Part shown: positions 1 to 9,196 of the stretch, piece by piece | Numbering within the stretch: position 1 is the stretch's first letter | How the letters are laid out: the number at the start of each line of letters is the position of its first letter | Source of the DNA: Quadrisphaera sp. | GTDB lineage: Bacteria > Actinomycetota > Actinomycetes > Actinomycetales > Quadrisphaeraceae | Reading direction: 5' to 3' | Length of the DNA stretch: 28,814 nucleotides | NCBI GenBank assembly: GCA_029258695.1 | Contig: JARIBR010000152.1 | Coordinates: forward strand, 1-28,814 | Program-made: the position numbers and the translations under genes | Notes under the pieces: generated by a model | What the model was told of the DNA's origin: nothing | Seen by the model: the letters and a program-made list of their open reading frames with translations, nothing else | Database searches by the model: none

Positions 1-118
1 GGCCGAAGATGCCGAGGCACCCGGCGAAGAACCGCTGGCGCTCGCCGTCGCGCTCGACGTGCTGGGCGGCCAGGAAGCGGATCGTCGCCTGGGCGACGGT
101 GAGGCGCACGGTGCTCAC
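1..118 (-). CDS. iolD: IolD, trihydroxycyclohexane-1,2-dione hydrolase (5' end only)
   Basis: Only the first 39 codons are inside the window; the gene runs off the left edge. The visible N-terminus reads RLTVAQATIRFLAAQ, then ERDGERQRFFAGCLGIFG, which is the characteristic start of IolD. IolD is the ThDP-dependent enzyme that opens the 3D-trihydroxycyclohexane-1,2-dione ring in myo-inositol degradation and yields 5-deoxyglucuronate, the substrate of IolB. The GTG start overlaps the iolB stop as GTGA (118-115), and a GAGGAG ribosome site lies inside the end of iolB, so the two are probably translationally coupled. The assignment rests on a short N-terminal match plus operon context. Confidence 0.8.
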   Translation of the reverse strand, partial: MSTVRLTVAQATIRFLAAQHVERDGERQRFFAGCLGIFG

Positions 119-1047
119 GGGCGCTCCTCACGGGTCTCGTGCAGCGGCAGGCGCGGGTCGAGGGGCTGGTCCGCCCAGGTGTCGCGCACCCACGCGTGGT
201 CGGGGTGGTCGACGATGCGCCAGGAACGGTCCTGTGACGGCCCGGCCATGGCGTTGAGGTAGTAGAGGTGGTTCCCCGGCGAGGCCATGCACGGGCCGTG
301 CCACCCGTGGGGGACGAGGACGACGTCGCGGTCGCGCACCTCGACGAGCACGTCCACGGGGCGCTCCGGCGTGCCGGAGGTGCGGTGGTACCCCACACCG
401 GGCTGGCCGCTCGGGCCCGGCTGGACCTCGTAGTAGTAGACCTCTTCCAGCTCGCTCTCGACCGCGCTGGCCTCGTCGTGCTTGTGCGGCGGGTACGACG
501 ACCAGCTGCCCCCGGGCGTGATCACCTCCACGGCGATGAGCCGGTAGCACAGCGGGACGTCCGCGGAGGCGAAGTTGCGGACCTCCCGGGTGCACGTGCC
601 GGCGCCGCGCAGCTCGACCGCGACGTCGGCGGCCGCGACCCGTCGCACCGGGAGCCGGTCGCGGACGTCGCCGACGAGCGCGCCCGGCGCGGCCACCCGC
701 GCGCCACCAGCGTCCCGAGCGGTGATCACCGCCCGGGTTCCCTGCGGCAGGTACAGCACGTCGGTGGGGCCGTCGAGGACCGACGCGCGGCCGTCGAGAC
801 GGTGGGTGCGCGCGCCGACCGTGACGTCGAGCCCGCCGCGCAGGGGGACCAGGACCACCTCCTCGCCGCCCGTGTCGAGGACGAGCCGTGCGCCGGGGCC
901 CACGTCGGCCACGCGCAGCGACGTCCATCCCCATCCCGCGCTCTGCGGGGTGACGACGACGTCCCAGGCGCCCTGCCTGCTGGAGCCCGCAGGCAGGTGG
1001 AGGTCGGTGCTGCCGGTGATGGGGCTGGTGGTGGTGGTCCCGCTCAC
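115..1047 (-). CDS. iolB: 5-deoxy-glucuronate isomerase IolB
   Basis: This 310-residue protein matches the IolB/KduI cupin family, which converts 5-deoxy-D-glucuronate to 5-keto-2-deoxy-D-gluconate in cytosolic myo-inositol catabolism. The bicupin layout is clear. The C-terminal cupin carries SSYPPHKHDE (about residues 183-192), an acidic stretch ELEEVYYYEV (199-208) and VPHGWHGP (245-252); the His residues at 188, 190 and 247/250 are the expected metal ligands. Length is normal for the family. The start is a GTG at 1047, 10 nt after the stop of the upstream transaldolase-family gene, and the stop overlaps iolD by GTGA. Gene order transaldolase-iolB-iolD on one strand indicates a single operon. 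I am very sure of this call. Confidence 0.95.
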   Translation of the reverse strand: MSGTTTTSPITGSTDLHLPAGSSRQGAWDVVVTPQSAGWGWTSLRVADVGPGARLVLDTGGEEVVLVPLRGGLDVTVGARTHRLDGRASVLDGPTDVLYLPQGTRAVITARDAGGARVAAPGALVGDVRDRLPVRRVAAADVAVELRGAGTCTREVRNFASADVPLCYRLIAVEVITPGGSWSSYPPHKHDEASAVESELEEVYYYEVQPGPSGQPGVGYHRTSGTPERPVDVLVEVRDRDVVLVPHGWHGPCMASPGNHLYYLNAMAGPSQDRSWRIVDHPDHAWVRDTWADQPLDPRLPLHETREERP

Positions 1048-1057
1048 GGTGGGCGCC

Positions 1058-2137
1058 TCAGACCTGGGGGACCAGGACGTCGCGCACCAGCTCGTCGAGC
1101 GCCGCGTCGGCCTCGAGGAACTGGCGCAGCGTGCGCACCGTGGCGCCGAAGCGCTCGAAGTCGCCGACGGCGAGGCCGTCCTCGTCGTAGGCCTTGCGGA
1201 ACTCGGGCACCTTCTCGTGCAGCGCGGCGACGACGTCGGGGTCCACCGGGCGGTCGACGGCGTGGGGGTCCACCGCGACCCGGTTCTCGTTGATGCGGGC
1301 CTGCCAGTCGAACGGCGGGGAGACCACGAGGTCGCCGCCCTGCAGCTCGCTCCACTGGAGGTGGGTGCGGAACGCCGCGGAGAGCACGCGCACCCGGTAG
1401 CCGCGCTCGACGAAGAGGTGGTGCGCCTTCTTGATCGTCGCCACGCCGGCCCAGTCGAGGTGGCCCGGCTCGACCAGCAGGCGGTCCTTCGCGGCGCTGG
1501 CCTTGAGCCAGTCGACCAGGCGCCCGCCCATGATCGAGGCGACCGAGCCCAGCTCGTCGACCGGCAGGCCCTCGCGCTCGCGGCGGGTGAGGCCGCGCTC
1601 GACGGCCTCGGCGACGGCGACCGCCTGGGCCACGGTGAAGGAGATCGTGGCGTTGGTCGACACGCCGCGGTACGTGGACTCCTCGATCGCCTCGAGCCCG
1701 GTCCTCGTGGCGGGGATCTTCACGATGATGTTCGGCGCGAGCGCCGAGAAGCGCACCGCCTGCTCGACCAGGGCGGCGGCGTCGCGGTGCAGGCGCGGGT
1801 CGGTCTGCACCGAGAGCCGGCCGTTGCGGCCCCCGGACGCCTCGAACGCCGGCTCGAGGAGCTTCGCCGCGTCCACCGACAGCTCTTCGACGACCATCCA
1901 GCCCAGGGCTGACTCCCCGGCGGTCGGGTGCGCCCGCGCGAGCTCTCGCAGGCGGGCGGTCCACCGGGGGGCGTCGTGGTGGATGGCCGCGAGGGCGATG
2001 ACCGGGTTGCACGTGGCCCCGACGGCGCCCCACGCGATGGAGCGCGTGAGCTCGCCGATCTCCGCGGAGTCGTTCCACAGGGCGGTGGGGGTGGTCCGGG
2101 CGGCGAGCGCGGTCGGCAGGTCGTCGGTGAGCGTCAC
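1058..2137 (-). CDS. Transaldolase-family protein in the inositol operon
   Basis: This 359-residue protein has transaldolase-family motifs: ATCNP at about 41-45, NIIVKIPAT (136-143) with the presumed Schiff-base Lys140, and STNATISF (160-167). Such enzymes transfer or cleave three-carbon ketol units in the cytosol. I start it at GTG 2137 because GGAGG sits 5 nt upstream; an in-frame ATG at 2251 would add 38 Arg/Pro-rich residues and lies inside the candidate promoter. It is the first gene of the operon that continues into iolB 10 nt later. True pentose-phosphate transaldolase is possible, but an inositol operon suggests a dedicated role, for example aldol cleavage of a deoxy-keto-gluconate phosphate (inference). 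No IolJ or IolC gene is visible here; they may lie beyond the edge. Confidence 0.88.
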   Translation of the reverse strand: MTLTDDLPTALAARTTPTALWNDSAEIGELTRSIAWGAVGATCNPVIALAAIHHDAPRWTARLRELARAHPTAGESALGWMVVEELSVDAAKLLEPAFEASGGRNGRLSVQTDPRLHRDAAALVEQAVRFSALAPNIIVKIPATRTGLEAIEESTYRGVSTNATISFTVAQAVAVAEAVERGLTRREREGLPVDELGSVASIMGGRLVDWLKASAAKDRLLVEPGHLDWAGVATIKKAHHLFVERGYRVRVLSAAFRTHLQWSELQGGDLVVSPPFDWQARINENRVAVDPHAVDRPVDPDVVAALHEKVPEFRKAYDEDGLAVGDFERFGATVRTLRQFLEADAALDELVRDVLVPQV

Positions 2138-2237
2138 GCGGTCCTCCGGTGGTGCGGGTCGCGCCGTGCGGCCAGGGCCACGTGCGCCTCCACGTCGTCG
2201 TGATGGGAGCGGCACCGGCGGGGGCCGCGCTCCGGGC

Positions 2238-2282
2238 ACTCTGGCGCTCATGGCTGCTCGGTGTCAAGCCATGTCCTGACAT
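2238..2282 (-). promoter_or_regulatory. Candidate promoter and operator of the inositol operon
   Basis: Reading leftward, a TTGACA -35 box (2267-2262) is followed after 18 nt by CAGAGT (2243-2238) as a possible -10, which would give a leader of roughly 95 nt before the GTG at 2137. A perfect palindrome ATGTC-CT-GACAT occupies 2271-2282 just upstream, and a second, interleaved inverted repeat TGTCAAG / CCTGACA spans 2262-2281 and includes the -35 box. The TGTC-NN-GACA half-site pattern resembles GntR-type operators. The regulator is not in the window, so this is a sequence-pattern call. Confidence 0.42.
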
Positions 2283-2379
2283 ACGGGCGGCGCGGCGGGG
2301 CGCCCGTGGGCCACGGCCAGGGATGCTCATCGATCCTGCTCGACGGGTCCGCGCAGCCCCCAGCCCCAGGGTCGTGGGC

Positions 2380-2917
2380 GTGACGCCGCGCACCGCCCCG
2401 ACGCCAGCCCGCCTCGTGATGATCGGGGACTCCCTCACCGACGCGGGCCGCACCGGCGGTCTCGGCCGCGACCTCGGCGCAGGGCCGCTGGGCCGGGGTA
2501 CGTCGCGATGCTCGCCCGGATGCTGGGCCGAGCCTCCGTGGTGGTCAACCGCGGCATCAGCGGTGACCGGCTCGTCGACGTGGCCGCTCGGTGGGACCGT
2601 GACGTGCTGGCCGAGCATCCCGACGTGCTCTCGGTGGCGGTGGGCATCAACGACACCGGACGCCGCTCCGACACCGGACGCCGCTCCGACGCCGCTCAGC
2701 CCGGCGACGTGAAGAGTTCGAGGAGCGCTACGACGCGCTGCTGGCGCCCTGTGCGTCGGCTGGGACGGCGATCGTCCTCGTCGAGCCGTTCCTCCTCGCG
2801 GTGGACTCAGCCCAGCGGGCGTGGCTGGATGACCTGGCCGAGCGCAGCGCCGCGATCGGCCGCGTCGCGCGCAGGGCAGGGATGCACAGAACGGTAGGGA
2901 TCGCCACACTCGACTAG
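2380..2917 (+). pseudogene. Frameshifted, C-terminally truncated SGNH/GDSL hydrolase
   Basis: Three consecutive reading frames each carry the next part of one SGNH-hydrolase. Frame A (from GTG 2380) has LVMIGDSLTDAGR with the nucleophile Ser (block I). Frame B (from about 2496) has GYVAMLARMLG, NRGISGDRLVDV (block II) and VGINDT (block III). Frame C (from 2711) has EEFEERYDALL, then TAIVLVEPFLLAVDSAQ, ending at TAG 2917. The first shift falls in the run of four Gs at 2495-2498; one more G would restore the family sequence RGYV. The second falls in a short tandem repeat (2651-2697). The final D-x-x-H block is absent, so the product would lack its catalytic His even if the frames were repaired. 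Intact relatives of about 210-230 residues hydrolyse esters of lipids or sugars. Either a decayed gene or, for the G run only, a sequencing slip. Confidence 0.8.
2651..2697 (+). repeat. 18-bp tandem repeat inside the SGNH pseudogene
   Basis: Two perfect copies of CGACACCGGACGCCGCTC (2651-2668, 2669-2686) are followed by an 11-bp shortened third copy (2687-2697). The unit is a multiple of three but the shortened copy is not, so the repeat is a likely place where the second frameshift arose by slippage. Confidence 0.85.
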
Positions 2918-3201
2918 CCCGATGAGGTGACCATCACGGGGCTGATCGGGTGAGCCTGGCGCCCGGGAATCCGCCGGCTCTCGTCCCCGGATGCTCGGGC
3001 GATCTCCTTGCAGCACCCCGCGGCGGCGGTCGGCGTCATGGGTGTCGTCGAGCCCTCGATCTCTTGTCTCCCCTGAATGGTGGAGGTATCTCGGTATCCG
3101 GCACCAGAGATTGCGGACCGTGTGGTGAATGGCCGCTGCTACGTTGCGGAACTCCATGAGGCACTCCTTTCCGAGGTGCCCCGAGAAGGCAGAGGAGCAG
3201 C
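2918..3201 (+). promoter_or_regulatory. Intergenic region with candidate promoter for the 618-residue protein
   Basis: No gene is supported in these 284 bp. TTGTCT (3064-3069) and TATCTC (3087-3092) are separated by exactly 17 nt and could be a sigma-70-type promoter giving a leader of about 100 nt. A GAGGAG ribosome site lies at about 3192-3197, just before the ATG at 3202. Base composition is visibly less GC-biased than in the flanking conserved genes. Confidence 0.3.
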
Positions 3202-5058
<1,857 letters not shown>

Positions 5059-5541
5059 GCCAGGCCGCGTCGGGCGCGGACCCCGTCGTCGCCCGAGCCA
5101 GGACCCCCAGCCGGCGGCGCTTCCCCGAGGTCCCGTACCAGAGGAAGCAGGATCGTGGCCCTGGCCGACAGGAACGGCGAGGCCCGCAACCGCCGGAGGG
5201 GCTGCCTCGGACGGGGACTCGTCACGCCGGCGCAGAGCCGGAGACGCTGGTGCGATGGACGTCGCTGGTCCAGCTCGAGCCGCCGAGTGTGGAGACCCCT
5301 GAGGCGGTGGGTGCCTGGCGTCAGGACCGGGCTCGCGTCACGGCATCGGGGGGCGACGGCGAGCCAGGATGTGACGCCGAGACAGAATGCAACATCAGCC
5401 CCGCCACTGGGCCCGCATCGTGGGGTTGGTGCCGCATCCTCGCCAGCTGCAACGATCTGCGGTGGCGCAGCACGGTGCAGCGGTGGAATGGGGAAGCGAT
5501 CTGCGTCGGGGCGTCGGTGCTGCGCGCCGACGCCCCCGACC
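5059..5541. other. Gene-poor interval with no convincing CDS
   Basis: No reading frame here has a ribosome site, family motif and GC-rich third positions together. The frame that follows on from the low-complexity protein after a one-base shift stays open to 5302 and keeps a Pro/Glu/Arg-rich composition (SEPEPG, PVPEEAG), so part of the interval may be a decayed extension of that gene. The last 37 bp hold the hairpin at 5505-5540. Confidence 0.5.
5505..5540 (-). terminator. Hairpin terminator of the glycan cassette
   Basis: Arms GTCGGGGCGTCGG (5505-5517) and CCGACGCCCCCGAC (5527-5540) pair along their whole length apart from one bulged base, around a 9-nt loop. The hairpin begins two bases after the stop codon of the PIG-L gene on the minus strand. 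There is no T tract, as is common for actinobacterial terminators. Confidence 0.68.
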
Positions 5542-6153
5542 TCAGACGGCCAGCACCAGCCGCAGCGGCTCGAAGCCCTCGGCGGCCTCACACCGGGCCT
5601 GGAACCCCCGGTAGCCGGCCTGGGTGCGCACCAGCCCCAGGCTCGCCATCGCGGAGTGGTCCACCTGGCTGACGTGCTGGGCCAGCGCGGACTCCTTCTT
5701 GTCCAGGGTGGCGGTGATGTCCACGAAGACGCTGGGCGTGAACCCGATCGAGGACGGCGAGTCGTAGCAGAGCACCCGCTTCACCCCGCGCAGCGCACCC
5801 ATGGAGGCCATCGCCACCGCGCGGTGGTCCTGGTGGCTGTCCTTCTGCCCGTGCGTGTACGCCATGTCGATCGCGTGGCGCTTGCAGGCGGCCTCGATGA
5901 CGTGCACCAGGGCGAGCTCGTGGTTCGACACCGACCCGTCGGGCAGGTGGGCGAACTCGATCTCCGCGCCGATGACGGCGGCGGCCTGACGGGCCTCGTC
6001 GTCGCGCTGGGCGACGTCGCCGGGGCCGGCGGTCCCGTCGGTGATGACGAGCATGACCACGTGGTCGCCGGCCGAGACGTGCGCGGCGAGGGTTCCGGCG
6101 CAGCCCAGCTCGAGGTCGTCCGGGTGGGCGCCGATGCCGAGGATGTTGGCCAT
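5542..6153 (-). CDS. PIG-L/LmbE family N-deacetylase
   Basis: This 203-residue protein belongs to the PIG-L (LmbE, MshB/BshB) zinc deacetylases, which remove acetyl groups from N-acetylglucosaminyl compounds. GAHPDDLELG at 8-17 supplies the zinc ligands His10 and Asp13 with the catalytic Asp12, and HGQKDSHQDHRAV (101-113) supplies the second histidine motif, with His110 as the third ligand. There is no signal peptide, so it should act in the cytosol. I start it at ATG 6153, preceded by AGGAAGAG; a longer in-frame form would only add unrelated residues. It lies 65 nt downstream of the GH6 gene on the same strand with no hairpin between, and a strong hairpin follows its stop, so it looks like the last gene of the cslA-glxA cassette. 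Its true substrate is unknown. Confidence 0.9.
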   Translation of the reverse strand: MANILGIGAHPDDLELGCAGTLAAHVSAGDHVVMLVITDGTAGPGDVAQRDDEARQAAAVIGAEIEFAHLPDGSVSNHELALVHVIEAACKRHAIDMAYTHGQKDSHQDHRAVAMASMGALRGVKRVLCYDSPSSIGFTPSVFVDITATLDKKESALAQHVSQVDHSAMASLGLVRTQAGYRGFQARCEAAEGFEPLRLVLAV

Positions 6154-6218
6154 GTCGAGTCTCTTCCTGGAGAGGTGCTGCGGGATGGGGGTGGAGCGTG
6201 CCGCGCGGTGGGGGCGGT

Positions 6219-7253
6219 TCAGCTGAGGAGGGAGTCGGCGAAGGACTGCCACCACAGCCCAGCCGGTGGGGCGCCGTCCTTGCACGTCCCGTCGGAGTCG
6301 CCCGGCACCTTGATCCACAGGAGCCCGTGGACCAGGTCGTCGTCGACCTCTGTCGTCGGCTCGTCGCCCAGGCGTGCCGCAGCCGGGTTGCACCAGTCCC
6401 CGTCCTCCACGTCGGCGCCGTTGCGGGAGGTGTCGATGACGAAGGGGACGTCACCGCCGAGGTGGTCGGAGACGGCTTCCCCGTACGCGGTGCTGTCGGG
6501 TGTGGGCTCGAAGTTCGAGACGTTGAGGGAGAAGCCCGCGGCCCGGTCGACGCCGGAGTCGCGCAGCGCACGCGCCACCTTGTCGGTGTCCGGCACCCAG
6601 CCGGCGTTGCCGGCGTCGACGTAGACCCCGACGTTCGGGGCGTCCGCGTAGAGGTCCACCGCCTCGGAGAGCAGCGCGTAGCGATCGGTCGCCATCTGGC
6701 CGCCGTCGCACCCGACGATGGCGTGGGCGATGGCGTCGGGCTCGAGGACCACGGCGGCCGGGCGGTCACCGATCCCGGCGACCACCTCGCGGGTCCACGC
6801 CAGGTACTGCGCCGGGGAGCCGGCGCCGCCGCGGGAGTACTGCCCGCAGTCACGCTCGGGGAGGTTGTAGGCGACGAGGACGGGCACCTCGCCCGCCTCC
6901 TGGGCTGCGGTGGTGATCGTGCGGGCCTTCTCCTGCGGGTCGTACTCCCCGCCCAGCCACGTCGCCGTGGGCACCTGGGCGAGACGGGCCACCGCGTCGG
7001 CGCTCTGCTCGTCGCCGGCGTTGCGCAGCTCGTTCTCCGCCCAGGAGGCCGAGGAATCGGGGTTGACCCACAGGTCGGCGCCCGGCAGCGGGCTCGCGGG
7101 CCGCGGGTCGGCCTCCGGCGCCGGGGCGCCGCCCGCCTCCGGGGGCGTCGTGCCGCTGCCCCCGCACCCGGCGAGCAGGAGGGCGGCGCCGAGCGCGGCC
7201 GCCGCGATCGAGTGCCTGGGGCGGGCGCCGGCGCCCCGTGCGACCTGGCTCAT
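6219..7253 (-). CDS. cslZ: GH6-family glycosidase lipoprotein (CslZ-like)
   Basis: The 344-residue product begins with a lipoprotein signal, hydrophobic to about residue 26 and ending LLLAGC with Cys30 as the lipidation site, then a Pro/Ala-rich linker. The rest is a glycoside hydrolase family 6 domain: VLVAYNLPERDCGQYS around Asp135, AVVLEPDAIAH around Asp173 (the GH6 catalytic acid position), GVYVDAGNAGWV (about 210-221), GFSLNVSNFEP, VIDTSRNG and a late CNP. GH6 enzymes cleave beta-1,4-glucans with inversion. I start it at ATG 7253, where ATGA overlaps the glxA stop, rather than five codons upstream. In Streptomyces the third gene of the cslA-glxA locus is likewise a GH6 enzyme, cslZ. It probably trims or releases the CslA glycan outside the membrane (inference). 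Confidence 0.92.
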   Translation of the reverse strand: MSQVARGAGARPRHSIAAAALGAALLLAGCGGSGTTPPEAGGAPAPEADPRPASPLPGADLWVNPDSSASWAENELRNAGDEQSADAVARLAQVPTATWLGGEYDPQEKARTITTAAQEAGEVPVLVAYNLPERDCGQYSRGGAGSPAQYLAWTREVVAGIGDRPAAVVLEPDAIAHAIVGCDGGQMATDRYALLSEAVDLYADAPNVGVYVDAGNAGWVPDTDKVARALRDSGVDRAAGFSLNVSNFEPTPDSTAYGEAVSDHLGGDVPFVIDTSRNGADVEDGDWCNPAAARLGDEPTTEVDDDLVHGLLWIKVPGDSDGTCKDGAPPAGLWWQSFADSLLS

Positions 7254-9196
7254 CGGACCTGCACCCACGTGGCCTCCGAGGGCACGCCGTCGGCGTCGAC
7301 GCCGAAGAGCATGTACCAGCCCATCGGGACGATGCCTTCCTGCTCGGGGATGGACAGCTGGAGGGTGCCGGGGGTGGAGTCGGTGATGTCCAGGGCCACG
7401 GAGCGCTGCTCGGGGTCGACCTGGTGGGTGACGGCCGAGGGCCGCACCAGGCGGGCCGCGGTGATGTCGGCGGCGTCCTGCGAGGCGAACTCCACGGTGG
7501 TGCCGCGCTCGAGCTCGGTGGGGCCGGTCAGCGGGTCGGGGCGCTCACCGCGGAACAGGTAGGCGGGGGAGTAGATCTCCACCCGCTGCTCGAAGGTGCC
7601 CGGGGTCTTGCCCTCGGCGTCGCCGTAGAGGGGGTCGGAGCCCATGGTGAGCACCTGACCGTTCGGCAGCAGCACCGCGTTGGCGTGGTAGTCGCGTCCG
7701 ACGTGGGGGTCGGCCACGGGGGTCAGGGCGTTCGTCGCGGGGTCGAAGACGTCGGCCTGCAGCACGTCGGAGTCGTGCTTGCCGCGGTAGTCCCGCGAGC
7801 CGCCGGTGACGAGGACGGTGTCGTCGGGCAGGGTCACGAGGTTGGGGTAGCGCCGGCGCTCGCGCAGGTCAGCCGCGGGGGTGAAGGCCGGCTCCTCGGC
7901 CTGGAGGTCGACGACGTCGATGCGCGCGGTGGACTCGTCGGAGTCCCCGACGCCACCGCCGCCGACCACCGCGACCTTCTGGTCCTGGGCCGGGGGCAGC
8001 AGCACCGACGAGGCGTACTCGAGCATCTCGGGGTCGCGGATGCCCGGGGCGTCGGTGAAGGAGTTGTCGGTCAGGTCCCACAGCCCGGGGGTGCGGGCCT
8101 CGTCAGCGTTGCCGTACCCGGACGTGGTGCCCGAGTAGAACAGGTTGCCGGCGGCGGTGCGGTGCAGACCGGGGTAGGTGGGGAAGTAGCGGGCGAGCTC
8201 GGGGGTCTCGAACCACTTGTCGGCGGAGACCTCGAACGTCTCGTTCTGACCGGTGAGGATGGTGCCGAACTCGTCGAGGCCGGAGATGGCCATGACGTTC
8301 CCGCCGTTGATCGAGGTCAGGGTGGGGTACCAGCGGGAGTGGTTCAGGCGCCCCGTGGCGCGGTACTCCTGCTTCTCGACGTCGAAGACGTAGGAGGCGT
8401 CGAGACCCTGGTAGTTCTGCTTGTCGAGGGTGAGCTCGTCGGCGAGGGCGTAGACGTTCTCGGCGCGCGGCCCGGACAGGTCGTCGACAGCGTACTGGGC
8501 GCCCTCGGTGACCACGGAGGCCTCGCCCTCCTCGAGCGCCTGGGCCCACACCTGCGTGGTGGAGGCGGTGACGGTGACGTCGAGGGGGTTGGAGACGTCC
8601 TTGGCCGCGGGCTTGACGGTGACGTCGTCGGTGATCTCGTACGTCTTGCCGTTCTCCCCGGTGAGGGTGGTCCCGGCGCGCAGGACGAAGGGGGTGTCGT
8701 CGGGGGACTCGTTGGTGATCGTCACCGGGCCCGCGGCCTTGGTGACCTCGTCCGCGAGGACCTCGTAGCTGCGGGTGCCACCGGCGATGAGCACGTCCCC
8801 GTTGGGGAGGAACGCGTGGCCGTTGCAGAACAGGTCCTCGGGGGTGTCGATCTCGGTGATCTCCTCCGTGGTGGGGTCCCAGAGCATGGTGGTGAAGGTG
8901 CCGGCGGCGAACTGCTGGGCGTCGTTGCCCGAGCCGGCGACGATGAGCACCTGCCCGGTGCGCAGGAGCACGGAGTGGATGGCGTTGACCTTCACCTCGT
9001 CGGGGAAGGACACCGTCTCCCAGCGGCCGTGCTCGGCCATGTAGTCCGGGCGCGAGGTCTCGTAGGAGGTCAGCGCGTAGTCCACGCCCTGCGCCGCGGT
9101 GGGGTAGTTCACCGCGGCGACCAGGGCCACCACCCCGACGAGGACCGAGCCGTTGCGGACCTTGCGTCGGGTGGCGGTCTGCTTCGGGTTCTTCAT
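7250..9196 (-). CDS. glxA: GlxA-type mononuclear copper radical oxidase
   Basis: This 648-residue protein has an N-terminal hydrophobic signal/anchor (about 17-36), kelch-type beta-propeller repeats with GGxxx motifs, and a C-terminal DUF1929-like domain. Every active-site residue of the galactose oxidase family can be placed: Cys124 in DLFCNGHAFL and Tyr290 in HSRWYPT (the Cys-Tyr crosslink pair), Trp289 beside it, the copper ligands Tyr503-His504 in DYHANAVLLPNGQV, and His591 in VTHQVDPEQR. It should therefore form the radical cofactor and oxidise alcohol or aldehyde groups with release of peroxide. In Streptomyces, GlxA acts with CslA on a hyphal-tip glycan. The ATG at 9196 has a strong AGAAGGAG site and overlaps the cslA stop as ATGA; the stop overlaps the GH6 gene the same way. 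Copper delivery genes are not in the window. Confidence 0.95.
   Translation of the reverse strand: MKNPKQTATRRKVRNGSVLVGVVALVAAVNYPTAAQGVDYALTSYETSRPDYMAEHGRWETVSFPDEVKVNAIHSVLLRTGQVLIVAGSGNDAQQFAAGTFTTMLWDPTTEEITEIDTPEDLFCNGHAFLPNGDVLIAGGTRSYEVLADEVTKAAGPVTITNESPDDTPFVLRAGTTLTGENGKTYEITDDVTVKPAAKDVSNPLDVTVTASTTQVWAQALEEGEASVVTEGAQYAVDDLSGPRAENVYALADELTLDKQNYQGLDASYVFDVEKQEYRATGRLNHSRWYPTLTSINGGNVMAISGLDEFGTILTGQNETFEVSADKWFETPELARYFPTYPGLHRTAAGNLFYSGTTSGYGNADEARTPGLWDLTDNSFTDAPGIRDPEMLEYASSVLLPPAQDQKVAVVGGGGVGDSDESTARIDVVDLQAEEPAFTPAADLRERRRYPNLVTLPDDTVLVTGGSRDYRGKHDSDVLQADVFDPATNALTPVADPHVGRDYHANAVLLPNGQVLTMGSDPLYGDAEGKTPGTFEQRVEIYSPAYLFRGERPDPLTGPTELERGTTVEFASQDAADITAARLVRPSAVTHQVDPEQRSVALDITDSTPGTLQLSIPEQEGIVPMGWYMLFGVDADGVPSEATWVQVR

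Noticed and set aside
575..1912. Plus-strand frame across iolB and the transaldolase gene
   Set aside because: Low-complexity antisense frame; both minus-strand genes are well supported by family motifs.
2807..3157. Minus-strand ORF across the end of the pseudogene
   Set aside because: No recognisable motif or ribosome site, and it overlaps the conserved SGNH sequence on the other strand.
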